DNA from: Thalassospira tepidiphila MCCC 1A03514
GTDB taxonomy: Bacteria; Pseudomonadota; Alphaproteobacteria; Rhodospirillales; Thalassospiraceae
NCBI RefSeq assembly: GCF_001662875.1
Contig: NZ_JPVZ01000009.1
Coordinates: forward strand, 62,001-126,000
Length of the DNA stretch: 64,000 nt
Direction: 5' to 3'
The notes under the pieces are model-generated. The model was not told the origin of the DNA and searched no databases. It saw only the letters and a program-made list of their open reading frames with translations. Every line of letters starts with the position of its first letter. Position 1 is the stretch's first letter. Both the position numbers and the translations under genes were made by a program. Below, one piece after another: positions 52,243 to 61,138 of the stretch.

Positions 52243-52902
52243 TCAGGCATATTGCGCATGCAGGCGCGCCATGCGTCTGCGCGCGAAAAAGCCTGCATGC
52301 TGGGTTGTCTGAACCATTTCGGGGTGCAACTGCCCATCCTCGTCACAGACAAAGGCCCGGCTGGCACCGATCACGCCCTTTTCCGAGCTATAGACCGCAA
52401 TGACCATGATTTCGATCCGGCACTTGCCTTCGCCCATTGCGGTATCGGCATCATTACCTGTGTCCTTATCGCTGGCGCGGGCCTGATGACTGATCCGCCG
52501 CATCAGGTTTTGCAGCGCGCCCAGTTCGATGCATCTGCCGGATTCAAGCGGGCCTTGCACTGTCAGTTCCTCAAGACGGGCGGCGTGGGCCGATTTGCTG
52601 CCCTGATCGGTCTGGAAATCCACTTCCGGATCGCTGTCTGTGACCTGCTCACACACCTGATGCGTCTCATCGCCAATGCAGACAAGCACCTTGTCAATAT
52701 GGATGGCTTCCTGGCTCATATTGCTGATCAGAAAGCGCGCCTTGTCCGAATTGCCAAGCATCTGGTTGATGACAATTTTCGGACGTCTGACGCGGCGATA
52801 GCTTTGAAACAGCAATTGCGCGTAAAAAATCCACACCATCAATGTTGCGATGCTAACCCCAACCTGAAGCAAGGTCGCGTGTTGTTCAATCCATGAACCC
52901 AT
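52243..52902 (-). CDS. Hypothetical membrane-anchored protein
   Basis: 219 residues, not recognised. One N-terminal hydrophobic segment (VGVSIATLMVWIFYAQLLFQ, about residues 14-33) anchors a soluble domain rich in Asp, Glu and Cys. Base composition is similar to the neighbours, so it looks like a resident gene. Orientation is convergent with the siderophore-interacting protein gene. Confidence 0.7.
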   Translation of the reverse strand: MGSWIEQHATLLQVGVSIATLMVWIFYAQLLFQSYRRVRRPKIVINQMLGNSDKARFLISNMSQEAIHIDKVLVCIGDETHQVCEQVTDSDPEVDFQTDQGSKSAHAARLEELTVQGPLESGRCIELGALQNLMRRISHQARASDKDTGNDADTAMGEGKCRIEIMVIAVYSSEKGVIGASRAFVCDEDGQLHPEMVQTTQHAGFFARRRMARLHAQYA

Positions 52903-53003
52903 CGGGTCCCCCTGAAATCAAAATCGACTTGGTGGCCGAATTCAACTTTGATCCGGCACCATCCACGCAACGTGCCGCCAGCGGTTTTGTTTCAGGGGAA
53001 TGC

Positions 53004-53030
53004 AAAACACCCCGGCCAAAGACCGGGGTG
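53004..53030 (-). terminator. Intrinsic terminator of fdhA
   Basis: Minus strand stem CACCCCGG / CCGGGGTG followed by TTTTGC, about 30 nt after the fdhA stop. Confidence 0.75.
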
Positions 53031-53059
53031 CCAGAGATGCGTTTTTGATGGATGCCGGA

Positions 53060-54256
53060 TCAGGCAGCGACACTGCCATGCGGGTCGATGACGAATTTCT
53101 TCGCCGCCCCGCCGTCAAAGTCGGCATAGCCTTTTGGTGCCTGATCAAGATTGATCATCTGCACATTGACCGCCTTGGCGACGTCGATCTTTTCAAACAG
53201 GATCGCCTGCATCAGGTTGCGGTGATACTTCATCACCGGGCACTGACCGGTATGGAAGGAATGGGATTTTGCCCAGCCCAGACCAAACCGCATGCTAAGT
53301 GCACCCACCTTGGCGGCATCATCGACCGCACCGGGATCCTCGGTGACATAAAGGCCCGGAATGCCGATCGAACCACCGGCACGGGTAACCTGCATGGCAG
53401 AGTTCAGAACGGTTGCCGGGGCTTCGTGATTGTGGTTGCAGCCACAGCCATGGGCTTCAAAGCCCACGCAATCGACAAAGCAATCCACTTCGCGATCATT
53501 CAGGATCGCTTCAAGCTGGTCTTCCATCGGCATGTCTTTTTTAAGATCGATGGTTTCACACCCAAAGCTGCGTGCCTGTGCCAGGCGATCATCGATCATG
53601 TCACCGACAATCACGCAAGCCGCCCCCAGAAGGTGGGCCGACGCCGCCGCAGCAAGGCCGACCGGACCGGCACCGGCGATATAAACCGTGCTGCCCGGAC
53701 CGACACCCGCCGTGACACAGCCATGGAAGCCGGTCGGGAAGATGTCAGACAGAAGCGTCAGGTCGCGGATCTTCTCCATCGCCTGATCTGAATCCGGGAA
53801 TTTCAAAAGGTTGAAGTCGGCATAGGGCACCATGACATATTCGGCCTGCCCGCCGACCCAGCCGCCCATATCGACATAGCCATAAGCAGCACCCGGACGC
53901 GCCGGGTTTACATTCAGGCAAATGCCCGTCAGGCCGGATTTGCAATTGCGGCAACGACCACAGGCAATGTTGAACGGCACGGAACACACATCACCGACCT
54001 TAAGGAATTCGACATCCCGGCCGGTTTCGACAATCACGCCGGTGATTTCATGGCCAAGAACCAGCCCCTCGGGAGCGGTTGTGCGGCCACGCACCATGTG
54101 CTGGTCACTGCCACAGATATTGGTGGTGATAACTTTCAGAATGACGCCATGGTGGCATTTGCGATTGCCCAGCGCCAATTCCGGAAACGCGATGTTTTCA
54201 ATTGCGACTTTTCCCGGACCTTTGAATACAACGCCACGATTTGATGGACTGCTCAT
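53060..54256 (-). CDS. fdhA: Glutathione-independent formaldehyde dehydrogenase
   Basis: 398 residues of the zinc medium-chain dehydrogenase superfamily. It has the catalytic-zinc segment TTNICGSDQHMVRG, GHEITG, the structural zinc Cys set CGRCRNCKSGLTGIC, and the NAD motif VYIAGAGPVGLAAAASA. The length and the opening resemble the NAD-dependent, glutathione-independent formaldehyde dehydrogenase (dismutating) of Pseudomonas putida. It detoxifies formaldehyde in the cytoplasm. Transcribed alone, divergent from the permease gene. Confidence 0.92.
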   Translation of the reverse strand: MSSPSNRGVVFKGPGKVAIENIAFPELALGNRKCHHGVILKVITTNICGSDQHMVRGRTTAPEGLVLGHEITGVIVETGRDVEFLKVGDVCSVPFNIACGRCRNCKSGLTGICLNVNPARPGAAYGYVDMGGWVGGQAEYVMVPYADFNLLKFPDSDQAMEKIRDLTLLSDIFPTGFHGCVTAGVGPGSTVYIAGAGPVGLAAAASAHLLGAACVIVGDMIDDRLAQARSFGCETIDLKKDMPMEDQLEAILNDREVDCFVDCVGFEAHGCGCNHNHEAPATVLNSAMQVTRAGGSIGIPGLYVTEDPGAVDDAAKVGALSMRFGLGWAKSHSFHTGQCPVMKYHRNLMQAILFEKIDVAKAVNVQMINLDQAPKGYADFDGGAAKKFVIDPHGSVAA

Positions 54257-54659
54257 ATTCTGCTTCCTCTTCCCTGATATGGTTTGTCAGGATTGTTGTT
54301 GATGTCCGGGTCCATGCGATCTTGCGCCGCACCCCTGCCCGAACCGAACCCACCGCGCGTTTTTTGATATTCGCAGTGCAACCAAAACGGTAGGCCCGCG
54401 TTCGCGCGACTGTCAAACGAACTGGGCTGCGTCCCCTAAACTTCCTCTTGTGCTCAGAAGATTTGCGACGATTGGTTGAAATCGGCCTTCGAATGTTTCC
54501 CCGGCCGATCCGTGATCAGCGGGAACATCCGAAAAATGGGGGGATGCCAAACCCCGCGTCGCGGCAGTGCACAACGTTGCGATGTATCAAAGTAATAGTC
54601 GGCCAATCTGGATAGATTAAAAACAACAACGCCCGTCGTGGTCATTTGGAGACCGTCCG
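54257..54659. promoter_or_regulatory. Divergent intergenic region between fdhA and permease
   Basis: 403 nt without a credible gene. It should contain the fdhA promoter (minus) and the permease promoter (plus). The only notable element I see is the 20-nt motif at 54577-54596; the GC-rich part near 54320-54420 has no clear structure. Confidence 0.5.
54577..54596 (+). promoter_or_regulatory. Motif shared with the DUF2892 promoter
   Basis: TTGCGATGTATCAAAGTAAT matches the minus-strand motif at 29438-29419 in 17 of 20 positions, including 13 in a row (GTATCAAAGTAAT). It is 63 nt upstream of the permease start. Both operons have sulfur- or thiol-linked products, so a common regulator is possible. 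Confidence 0.5.
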
Positions 54660-55988
54660 ATGCTTCATCGCCTGATCGCGCTTTATCGTGAAAATCCCCG
54701 CGAAGGACGGCTGTTTGCCGCCATTTCGCTTGGTTTCCTTGCGATCTATTTCATCCCGGCTGGCACGGGGCGGTTTGACAATGCGGTGCTTGAGGCCGTC
54801 TATCTGACCAACTGGTATGCCCGCGAACATGTTATTTTGTGTTTGCTTCCGGCCTTTGTGATTGCCGGGGCGATGGCGGTTTACATCAGTCAGGGATCGG
54901 TAATGCGTTATCTCGGCCCGGATGCATCGCGCCCGGTCGCCCTTGGCGTGGCATCAATCTCGGGCACGTTGCTGGCGGTTTGTTCCTGCACGGTGTTGCC
55001 GCTGTTTGGCGGGATTTACAAACGCGGTGCCGGGCTAGGTCCGGCGATTGCGTTTCTGTATTCCGGGCCCGCGATCAATATCATGGCGATTGTCGTCACG
55101 GCCAAGGTATTGGGGGCTGAAATCGGCCTTGCGCGCGGGGTTGGCGCGATTGTGTTTGCCATTGTCATCGGCCTGATCATGCATCTGATCTATCGCCACG
55201 AAGAACATGATCGCGCCCAGAAATCCAAACGCGGCTTTGGCGGCGACGATGACGGCAAGCCGCTTTCGATCACCATTGCGTTTTTTGGTCTGATGGTCGG
55301 CATTCTGGTGTTTGCCAACTGGGCCTCCGTCCCCGGCAGTCCTGTCTGGATGGCGGTTTATGATGTTAAATGGACCACCACCGCTCTTCTTGCGGCGGGC
55401 TTTGCCGGACTTCTGATCTGGCAATGGAATTGGCCGGTTAAACAGGTTGCGGGGCTTGCAGCAATTGTCATCCTTGCTGCCGTGATTTTCCCGCAACATC
55501 CGCAACTGGCCTTTGCCATTGGCGTGATCGGCCTGATGATGATTGCACTGACGCGCGATCAGGACCGTGAATGGGTCGATCAAAGCTGGGATTTCACCAA
55601 ACAGATTTTGCCGCTTCTGGTGATGGGGGTATTCATCGCTGGGCTGCTGCTGGGCCGACCGGGGCATGAAGGCCTGATCCCCAATGAATGGGTGCAGGCA
55701 GCGGTTGGCGATAATTCCCTGACCTCCACCGCGCTGGCGTCGGTTCTGGGCGCGTTCATGTATTTTTCGACCTTAACGGAAATCCCGATTGTCGAGGCCC
55801 TTATGGGTGCAGGTATGGGCAAGGGGCCTGCCCTGGCGTTGCTTTTGGCCGGGCCTGCTTTGTCACTCCCCAACATGTTGGTTATTCGCACCGTCATCGG
55901 CACGCAGAAAACGCTGGTTTACTGCGCGCTGGTCGTCGTCATGGCGACGATTTCGGGCTTTGTTTACGGCAATATTCAATCATTCTGA
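54660..55988 (+). CDS. Permease (YraQ/DUF318-like, ArsP-related)
   Basis: 442-residue membrane protein with about 10-11 hydrophobic segments. The signature VCSCTVLPLFGGIYKRGAG with its Cys pair and GPAINIMAIVVTAK is that of the YraQ/UPF0718 permease family, which includes ArsP-type organoarsenical exporters. It is followed by a mini-thioredoxin, a common pairing. The cytosolic loop (RHEEHDRAQKSKRGFGG) separates two halves. Cargo is unknown: arsenicals, thiol compounds or metals are all possible. Confidence 0.85.
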   Translation: MLHRLIALYRENPREGRLFAAISLGFLAIYFIPAGTGRFDNAVLEAVYLTNWYAREHVILCLLPAFVIAGAMAVYISQGSVMRYLGPDASRPVALGVASISGTLLAVCSCTVLPLFGGIYKRGAGLGPAIAFLYSGPAINIMAIVVTAKVLGAEIGLARGVGAIVFAIVIGLIMHLIYRHEEHDRAQKSKRGFGGDDDGKPLSITIAFFGLMVGILVFANWASVPGSPVWMAVYDVKWTTTALLAAGFAGLLIWQWNWPVKQVAGLAAIVILAAVIFPQHPQLAFAIGVIGLMMIALTRDQDREWVDQSWDFTKQILPLLVMGVFIAGLLLGRPGHEGLIPNEWVQAAVGDNSLTSTALASVLGAFMYFSTLTEIPIVEALMGAGMGKGPALALLLAGPALSLPNMLVIRTVIGTQKTLVYCALVVVMATISGFVYGNIQSF

Positions 55989-56004
55989 TCACAGGAGATC
56001 AAAG

Positions 56005-56235
56005 ATGAAACTCAGCATTTATGGCAGCGGTTGCGCAAAGTGCCAGGCATTGGCCAAAAACGCCGAAGCGGCCGCGCAGGCGCTTGATCTTGATTACGAG
56101 ATCGAAAAGGTCACCGACACCAACAAGATCATTGATGCCGGCATCATGCGCACCCCGGCCCTGATGGCCGATGACGACATCCTGGTCGAAGGCAAGGTCG
56201 CCACCCCGGACGAAATCCGTCAGATGCTGTCGTAG
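56005..56235 (+). CDS. Mini-thioredoxin (TM0996/MTH895 family)
   Basis: 76 residues. The active site CAKC (about residues 10-13) of GSGCAKCQALAKNAE is the redox pair of the small thioredoxin family, and RTPALMADDDILVEGKVAT is the cis-Pro region. It may reduce the cysteines of the neighbouring permease or its cargo. ATG 56005 follows AGGAGATCAAAG. Terminator immediately after. Confidence 0.9.
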   Translation: MKLSIYGSGCAKCQALAKNAEAAAQALDLDYEIEKVTDTNKIIDAGIMRTPALMADDDILVEGKVATPDEIRQMLS

Positions 56236-56242
56236 CAAACGC

Positions 56243-56278
56243 AAAACGCCCCGGCCAAAACTGGCGACGGGGCGTTTT
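56243..56278. terminator. Intrinsic terminator
   Basis: Stem AAAACGCCCCG / CGGGGCGTTTT with a 14-nt loop, between the convergent mini-thioredoxin and DUF3126 genes. Confidence 0.85.
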
Positions 56279-56307
56279 AAATTCGATCAATGAGATCAGA
56301 TCAGAGA

Positions 56308-56526
56308 TCAAGGTGCCGGCGGCAGATCTTCTTCAAGGATGACAAGGTTCAGCGAGTAGCTGACTTCGCCTTCATCCTCGTCACGATGCACAACACCGAC
56401 GAACTCGTCGCCAACACGCATTTCAATCGGATGGCCTTTTTTCTTGGGCGAATCAATGGCGATTTTCGGGTTATCAAACGTGCGACGCAGATAATCTTCG
56501 ACGCGTGCGATCTCTGTCGGTGTCAT
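56308..56526 (-). CDS. DUF3126 family protein
   Basis: 72 residues. The opening TPTEIARVEDYLRRTFDN and the GEVSYSLNLVILEEDL end match DUF3126, a small family largely confined to Alphaproteobacteria. No function is known. Acidic, probably cytosolic. Stop codon is at 56308. Confidence 0.85.
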   Translation of the reverse strand: MTPTEIARVEDYLRRTFDNPKIAIDSPKKKGHPIEMRVGDEFVGVVHRDEDEGEVSYSLNLVILEEDLPPAP

Positions 56527-56804
56527 AGGACTTGCCCCTTGTTCTTTCCAACGGCTTTTGTCTGCAAGACTACAGGATATCTCATACGCACTTTGGCGTC
56601 TGCCCTCTATCCTAAAGTCTTTTGTTAAATCTGGTGCACTGTCCTTTCACAAACCGGACAGTAAAATCAAGCCCATCGGGCCAAAAAAGTCGTAAAACCG
56701 GCCATTTTTTGCAGCATACGCGTCAAGGAGCCGGATGTTTGCGCATTCCGGTTGTCACGCGATTGTCTATTGCATTGCCCGCGGGCACCGTTTAAGCCAA
56801 ATAT

Positions 56805-57572
56805 ATGACCGAAATCGAAGTTATGCCCAAGACCGACAGCGGCACCGACACCAGCACCGCATCTGCCAAAACCGAGACCGCCGACCTTCCCCCTGCGAAG
56901 GCCATAGCAGACGCTGCTGCGCAATCCCGGCCCATCCTTTACAGTTTCCGCCGCTGCCCCTATGCCATGCGCGCACGTATTGCGTTGCTGGCCGCCGAAA
57001 TTGATGTCGAACTGCGTGAAGTTGTCCTGCGCGACAAACCGCAAAGCATGATTGATGTATCGCCCAAGGCAACCGTCCCGGTTCTGGTCCTGCCCGATGG
57101 CACAGTGGTCGATGAAAGCCTTGAAATCATGGTCTGGGCACTTGCGGAAAATGATCCGCTTGAATGGCTGACACCCGAAAGCGGCACACTTGACGACATG
57201 CTGGCCCTGATTTCGCAAAATGATGGCCCGTTCAAGCATCACCTTGATCGTTACAAATATCCCAACCGCTATGAAGACGTAGACCCGCTCGAACATCGTC
57301 GGGATGCGGAAAAGATCCTTAACCGCCTTGATGGCCGGCTGGCGGTTGGCAAATATCTGTTCGGGTCGCGGCCGGCCTTGGCCGATTTCGCCATTGCCCC
57401 CTTCATCCGCCAGTTTGCCAATACCGACAAAGAGGCGTTTGACGCCATGCCGTTCGTCCATGTGCAGCGCTGGCTTGATGATTTCCTGACCTCCGAGCTT
57501 TTTGAACGCGCCATGACCAAATATGACCAATGGCACGAAGGCGACACGCCGGTGATTTTCAAGGCGGCGTAA
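56805..57572 (+). CDS. Glutathione S-transferase family protein
   Basis: 255 residues. The N-terminal thioredoxin-like domain has YSFRRCPYAMRAR (GSH-contact Cys-Pro-Tyr region) and VPVLVLPDGTVVDESLEI with the cis-Pro; the C-terminal helical domain follows. A Thr/Ala-rich 35-residue N-terminal extension precedes it and may be dispensable; ATG 56823 is an alternative start. Substrate unknown. Confidence 0.87.
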   Translation: MTEIEVMPKTDSGTDTSTASAKTETADLPPAKAIADAAAQSRPILYSFRRCPYAMRARIALLAAEIDVELREVVLRDKPQSMIDVSPKATVPVLVLPDGTVVDESLEIMVWALAENDPLEWLTPESGTLDDMLALISQNDGPFKHHLDRYKYPNRYEDVDPLEHRRDAEKILNRLDGRLAVGKYLFGSRPALADFAIAPFIRQFANTDKEAFDAMPFVHVQRWLDDFLTSELFERAMTKYDQWHEGDTPVIFKAA

Positions 57573-57589
57573 GTTGCTTACTTGTCCTG

Positions 57590-57901
57590 TTAGCGTTGTA
57601 CGTCAATCGGCAAGGTCAGCAACCGCGAACTCAGGCATTTGCCATGCGGATCGAGTGCAAGGGACCGCGTGACCCCGCCGCCCAGCGCCTCATACATCAC
57701 AAAGTTAAGCGCCCCGATCTGCGGCAACTCATAACGCACGACATCGCCTTCGATCAAAGAGCCGAAATGATCACGAACCCGCTCTGCGGTGACCTGTTCA
57801 AGCAAAACAGGCCAATCTTCCGGGCGATAGGCAATCACCGAAACGTTTGAGATATTCCCCTTATCGCCGGTGCGCGAATGCGCAATATCGCGAAGCTGCA
57901 T
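57590..57901 (-). CDS. AtuA-associated small protein
   Basis: 103 residues. The segment LRDIAHSRTGDKGNISNVSVIAY is the C-terminal AtuA ferredoxin-fold signature; in many genomes this domain is a separate gene next to the DUF1446/AtuA protein, as here. ATG 57901 has GGAGG with 7 nt spacing; the gene lies 2 nt after the AtuA stop. The role in acyclic terpene or other acyl-CoA catabolism is a family hint only. Confidence 0.85.
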   Translation of the reverse strand: MQLRDIAHSRTGDKGNISNVSVIAYRPEDWPVLLEQVTAERVRDHFGSLIEGDVVRYELPQIGALNFVMYEALGGGVTRSLALDPHGKCLSSRLLTLPIDVQR

Positions 57902-57903
57902 TT

Positions 57904-59241
57904 TCACGCCTCCATCATCTCGAACCGCGTTGCTAGCCTGTCTTCGGGCAGGAGCCCTGAAACAATGGCAACGATTTCACGCGTTGATTTGGTTACGCCA
58001 CCGCCCCCGGCTGGGCCATTCAGATACAGGCTTTCGACTTCCTCGCCAATTCGGGCCGCCGTTTGCAGATCGCGTGTCCTGACGACAAAGCGCACCCGAA
58101 CTTCTGACGGCGCACAGTCGGATGCCGCAACATCCTTGAAAATCGAATTGACGCCAATCAGTTCACCGCGCACTTCATCACAGGCAATCCCGATTTGCTC
58201 AATGCGTTGCAGAAGGATATCAAGTGCGAGTTGCCCGCGCTCTACCGCACCGGGCCCGGCATAGGATATCTGCCCCTCCCCGACACAGCTATCGATATAG
58301 CCGATCGATACCTTAAGACTGCCGGTTTTGGGTAAACCATCGCCGTTCGATACCGCCACCCGATCCGGGCCCACTTCGGTGATTTGAACTGCGGAAAAAT
58401 CGGCAATGACATCGGGCTGGATATAGCGTTTCGGATCATGGACTTCGTATAGCAACTGTTCCTTGCACGTTGCGGCATTCACAAAGCCCCCGGTGCCCGG
58501 CAGCTTTGTGATGACGGCGTTGCCATCTTCATCAACCTCGGCAATCGGGAAGCCAAGATTGGCCAGATCGGGCACATCCTTTAAACCCGGATCGGCAAAA
58601 TAGCCGCCGGTAACCTGCCCGCCGCATTCCAGAAGATGTCCCACAAGCGTACCGCGCCCCAAGCGCGTCCAGTCATCCATCTGCCACCCAAATTCAAATA
58701 TCTGTGGTGCCAGAAACATCGCGGGATCGGCCGCCCGCCCGGTCAGGACAACATCTGCACCGGCCTTAAGCGCATCAACAATGCCACCTGCCCCCAAATA
58801 GGCATTTGCCGAAATCACTTCTTTCTTAAATTCGCCAAGCGTGCAGTTGGCTTCGTCGATCACAAAAGCATCGGGCGAGAGAACATCCAGAACATTGTCG
58901 CCTTGCACGGCGGCAACCCGCAGGCCCGAAAGGCCCAGCTCACGCGCAATCTTGATGGTGTGCTTGGCGGCGGCCACCGGATTTGCCGCCCCCATGTTTG
59001 ATATCACCCGAACACCCTTTTCGCGACAGATCGGTAAAACCGCGCGCATGCGACGTTCAAGCAACGGGTCAAACCCGGCATTCGGATCATGCATTTTGGC
59101 CTGCTGGGCAAGCGCGATGGTACGCTCAGCCAGGCATTCGAAAACCAGATAATCGAGATTGCCTTTCGCAGCCAGATCAACAGCCGGTTCAATCCGATCC
59201 CCGGAAAAGCCGGCACCTGTGCCAATACGGATGGTTTTCAT
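57904..59241 (-). CDS. AtuA family (DUF1446) protein
   Basis: 445 residues. It contains IRIGTGAGFSGDRIEPAVDLAAKG, DYLVFECLAERTIALAQ, and GGIVDALKAGADVVLTGRAAD, all typical of DUF1446/AtuA. AtuA is required for acyclic terpene (citronellol) utilisation in Pseudomonas; biochemistry is unclear. ATG 59241 overlaps the TRAP permease stop and follows GGAGGG. Together with the TAXI TRAP transporter it forms an uptake-plus-catabolism operon. Confidence 0.85.
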   Translation of the reverse strand: MKTIRIGTGAGFSGDRIEPAVDLAAKGNLDYLVFECLAERTIALAQQAKMHDPNAGFDPLLERRMRAVLPICREKGVRVISNMGAANPVAAAKHTIKIARELGLSGLRVAAVQGDNVLDVLSPDAFVIDEANCTLGEFKKEVISANAYLGAGGIVDALKAGADVVLTGRAADPAMFLAPQIFEFGWQMDDWTRLGRGTLVGHLLECGGQVTGGYFADPGLKDVPDLANLGFPIAEVDEDGNAVITKLPGTGGFVNAATCKEQLLYEVHDPKRYIQPDVIADFSAVQITEVGPDRVAVSNGDGLPKTGSLKVSIGYIDSCVGEGQISYAGPGAVERGQLALDILLQRIEQIGIACDEVRGELIGVNSIFKDVAASDCAPSEVRVRFVVRTRDLQTAARIGEEVESLYLNGPAGGGGVTKSTREIVAIVSGLLPEDRLATRFEMMEA

Positions 59242-61106
59242 TGCCCACCCTCCATGGCCGCGCGACGCATGTTGCGCCCGACGAAAAAGGCACCGCCAAG
59301 CAACATTGCCGCGATCATTGGCGTCAGAAACGCAGGCCAAAGCGCGACCCCGATGACAATCACAAGCATAGCGCGGTCAAGCCACAGCCTTCCGGTGAAT
59401 GTCTGCCCGCCCAGCAATGCCGGAATGGCAACCACAAGAACAAGCCCCGACAGCACGGCATTGATAATGGCCAAACCGCCGCCCCCGGCTGTCATGCCCG
59501 GATAAAGCAACAACATGAACGGCACAATATAGGTCATCGCCCCAAGTCGCACCGCCTCGAACGCGGCAGGCAGCCAGTTGGTCTGCGCAATCCCGGCCGC
59601 GACAAATACCGCTACGCAAACCGGCGGCGTGATCACCGATATGGTGGCAAAGTAAAATACAAAGAGATGGGCTGTAAGCGGCTCGACACCGACCGCGGTC
59701 ATCGCCGGGGCAAGAACGGCCGCCACCAGCACATAGGCCGCCGTTGTCGGCAATCCCATGCCCATAATCAGGCACACCAGTCCGACAATGATCGCCACAA
59801 GAACAGTTGAGTCCCCGGCAATGGCAACAATCATGGAACTCAGCGTCACGCCGATGCCAGTCATGTTGATCATGGAAACAAGAATCTGCGCCCCGGCAAG
59901 CAACACACCAATAATCACCATGCCCTTGCCTGCATCGGTCACACCGGCCAGAACGCGCTTGAACATTTCGCCAACCGACAGGCGCCCGGCAGAGGTCGCC
60001 ACAAACGCAATCAGAAGTGCGATCATCCCATAAAAGGCAGAGGTCGCAACCGAGCGCCCCATAAAGATACCAACCGCAAGTCCCCCAAGGGCTGCGATGA
60101 TCGGCAGCACCTTGCGCAAGGCAAGAATTTCTGACCAGGCCGGAAGCTCATCCTCGGGCACCAGTTTAAGGTTTCTTCTGGTTGCGACGATGTGGACCGT
60201 CACAAACACCGACAGATAAAACAAAACGGCTGGAATGATTGCCGCTACCATGACATCGACATAGGCAATGCCAAGGATCTCGGCCATCACAAACGCGGCC
60301 GCCCCCATAATCGGCGGGGCAATTTGCCCACCGGTGGAGGCGACAGCCTCAACGGCCGCGGCCAGTGGCCCCGGATAGCCAAGACGACGCATCATCGGGA
60401 TGGTGAAATTGCCGGTGGTGGCAACATTGGCAACCGCCGATCCGGAAATCATTCCGAACAGACCGCTCGAAATAATTGCGATCTTGGCCGCACCGCCCTT
60501 TTGGCGACCACCAAGACGCATCGCCAGATCCATAAAGCTTTGCCCGCCGCCGGTATGAAGCAACAAGGCACCAAACAGCACAAAGGCTGCAATCACGGTC
60601 GCCGCAACACCGGTCAGCATGCCCCAAATCCCAAGATCGCCAAGGAAAATGGTTTCGGTGACAAACTCGATATCAAAACCGCGATGGCCAAGACTGCCCG
60701 GAAGATATTCGCCAAGCAGCGCATAAAGCAGCCCGACAATCACAAGGACCGGGAAAATCGCCCCCACGGCACGGCGGCCAATTTCAAGAACCGTCACAAC
60801 CAGACCAACGGTCAAGGCCATGTCCAGTTGCGTTGCCCATGGCAAAGTGGTCATGATTTCATCGTAGTTCACGACGATATAGCTACATGCGCTGATGGTC
60901 ACCGCGGCCAGCAACAGATCAACGATCAAGCCGATTGTTCGCCAACCCGTTCCCTTGCCCAACGGATAAAGACTTAGTCCAAGGCACGTCACAAGTGCGA
61001 GGAAAACCGCCCTTTGAATAAGGCTCTCAAATGGGCCGGTTGCGGCGGTATAGAAGACGAATATACCCACGAGCAACGCAAACCCGTCGCGGATGCGCAC
61101 AGACAT
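59238..61106 (-). CDS. TRAP transporter fused permease (4TM/12TM, TAXI type)
   Basis: 622 residues with about 16 or more membrane helices. The segments GMISGSAVANVATTGNFTIPMMRRLGYPGPLAAAVEA and GMGLPTTAAYVLVA are the TRAP-TAXI permease signatures. It is the DctQM fusion type and works with the TAXI binding protein. It imports an acidic solute. It overlaps the AtuA gene by 4 nt. Confidence 0.93.
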   Translation of the reverse strand: MSVRIRDGFALLVGIFVFYTAATGPFESLIQRAVFLALVTCLGLSLYPLGKGTGWRTIGLIVDLLLAAVTISACSYIVVNYDEIMTTLPWATQLDMALTVGLVVTVLEIGRRAVGAIFPVLVIVGLLYALLGEYLPGSLGHRGFDIEFVTETIFLGDLGIWGMLTGVAATVIAAFVLFGALLLHTGGGQSFMDLAMRLGGRQKGGAAKIAIISSGLFGMISGSAVANVATTGNFTIPMMRRLGYPGPLAAAVEAVASTGGQIAPPIMGAAAFVMAEILGIAYVDVMVAAIIPAVLFYLSVFVTVHIVATRRNLKLVPEDELPAWSEILALRKVLPIIAALGGLAVGIFMGRSVATSAFYGMIALLIAFVATSAGRLSVGEMFKRVLAGVTDAGKGMVIIGVLLAGAQILVSMINMTGIGVTLSSMIVAIAGDSTVLVAIIVGLVCLIMGMGLPTTAAYVLVAAVLAPAMTAVGVEPLTAHLFVFYFATISVITPPVCVAVFVAAGIAQTNWLPAAFEAVRLGAMTYIVPFMLLLYPGMTAGGGGLAIINAVLSGLVLVVAIPALLGGQTFTGRLWLDRAMLVIVIGVALWPAFLTPMIAAMLLGGAFFVGRNMRRAAMEGGQ

Positions 61107-61138
61107 GACGGTTTTCCTCTAAGAGTTCCGGTTTCTTG

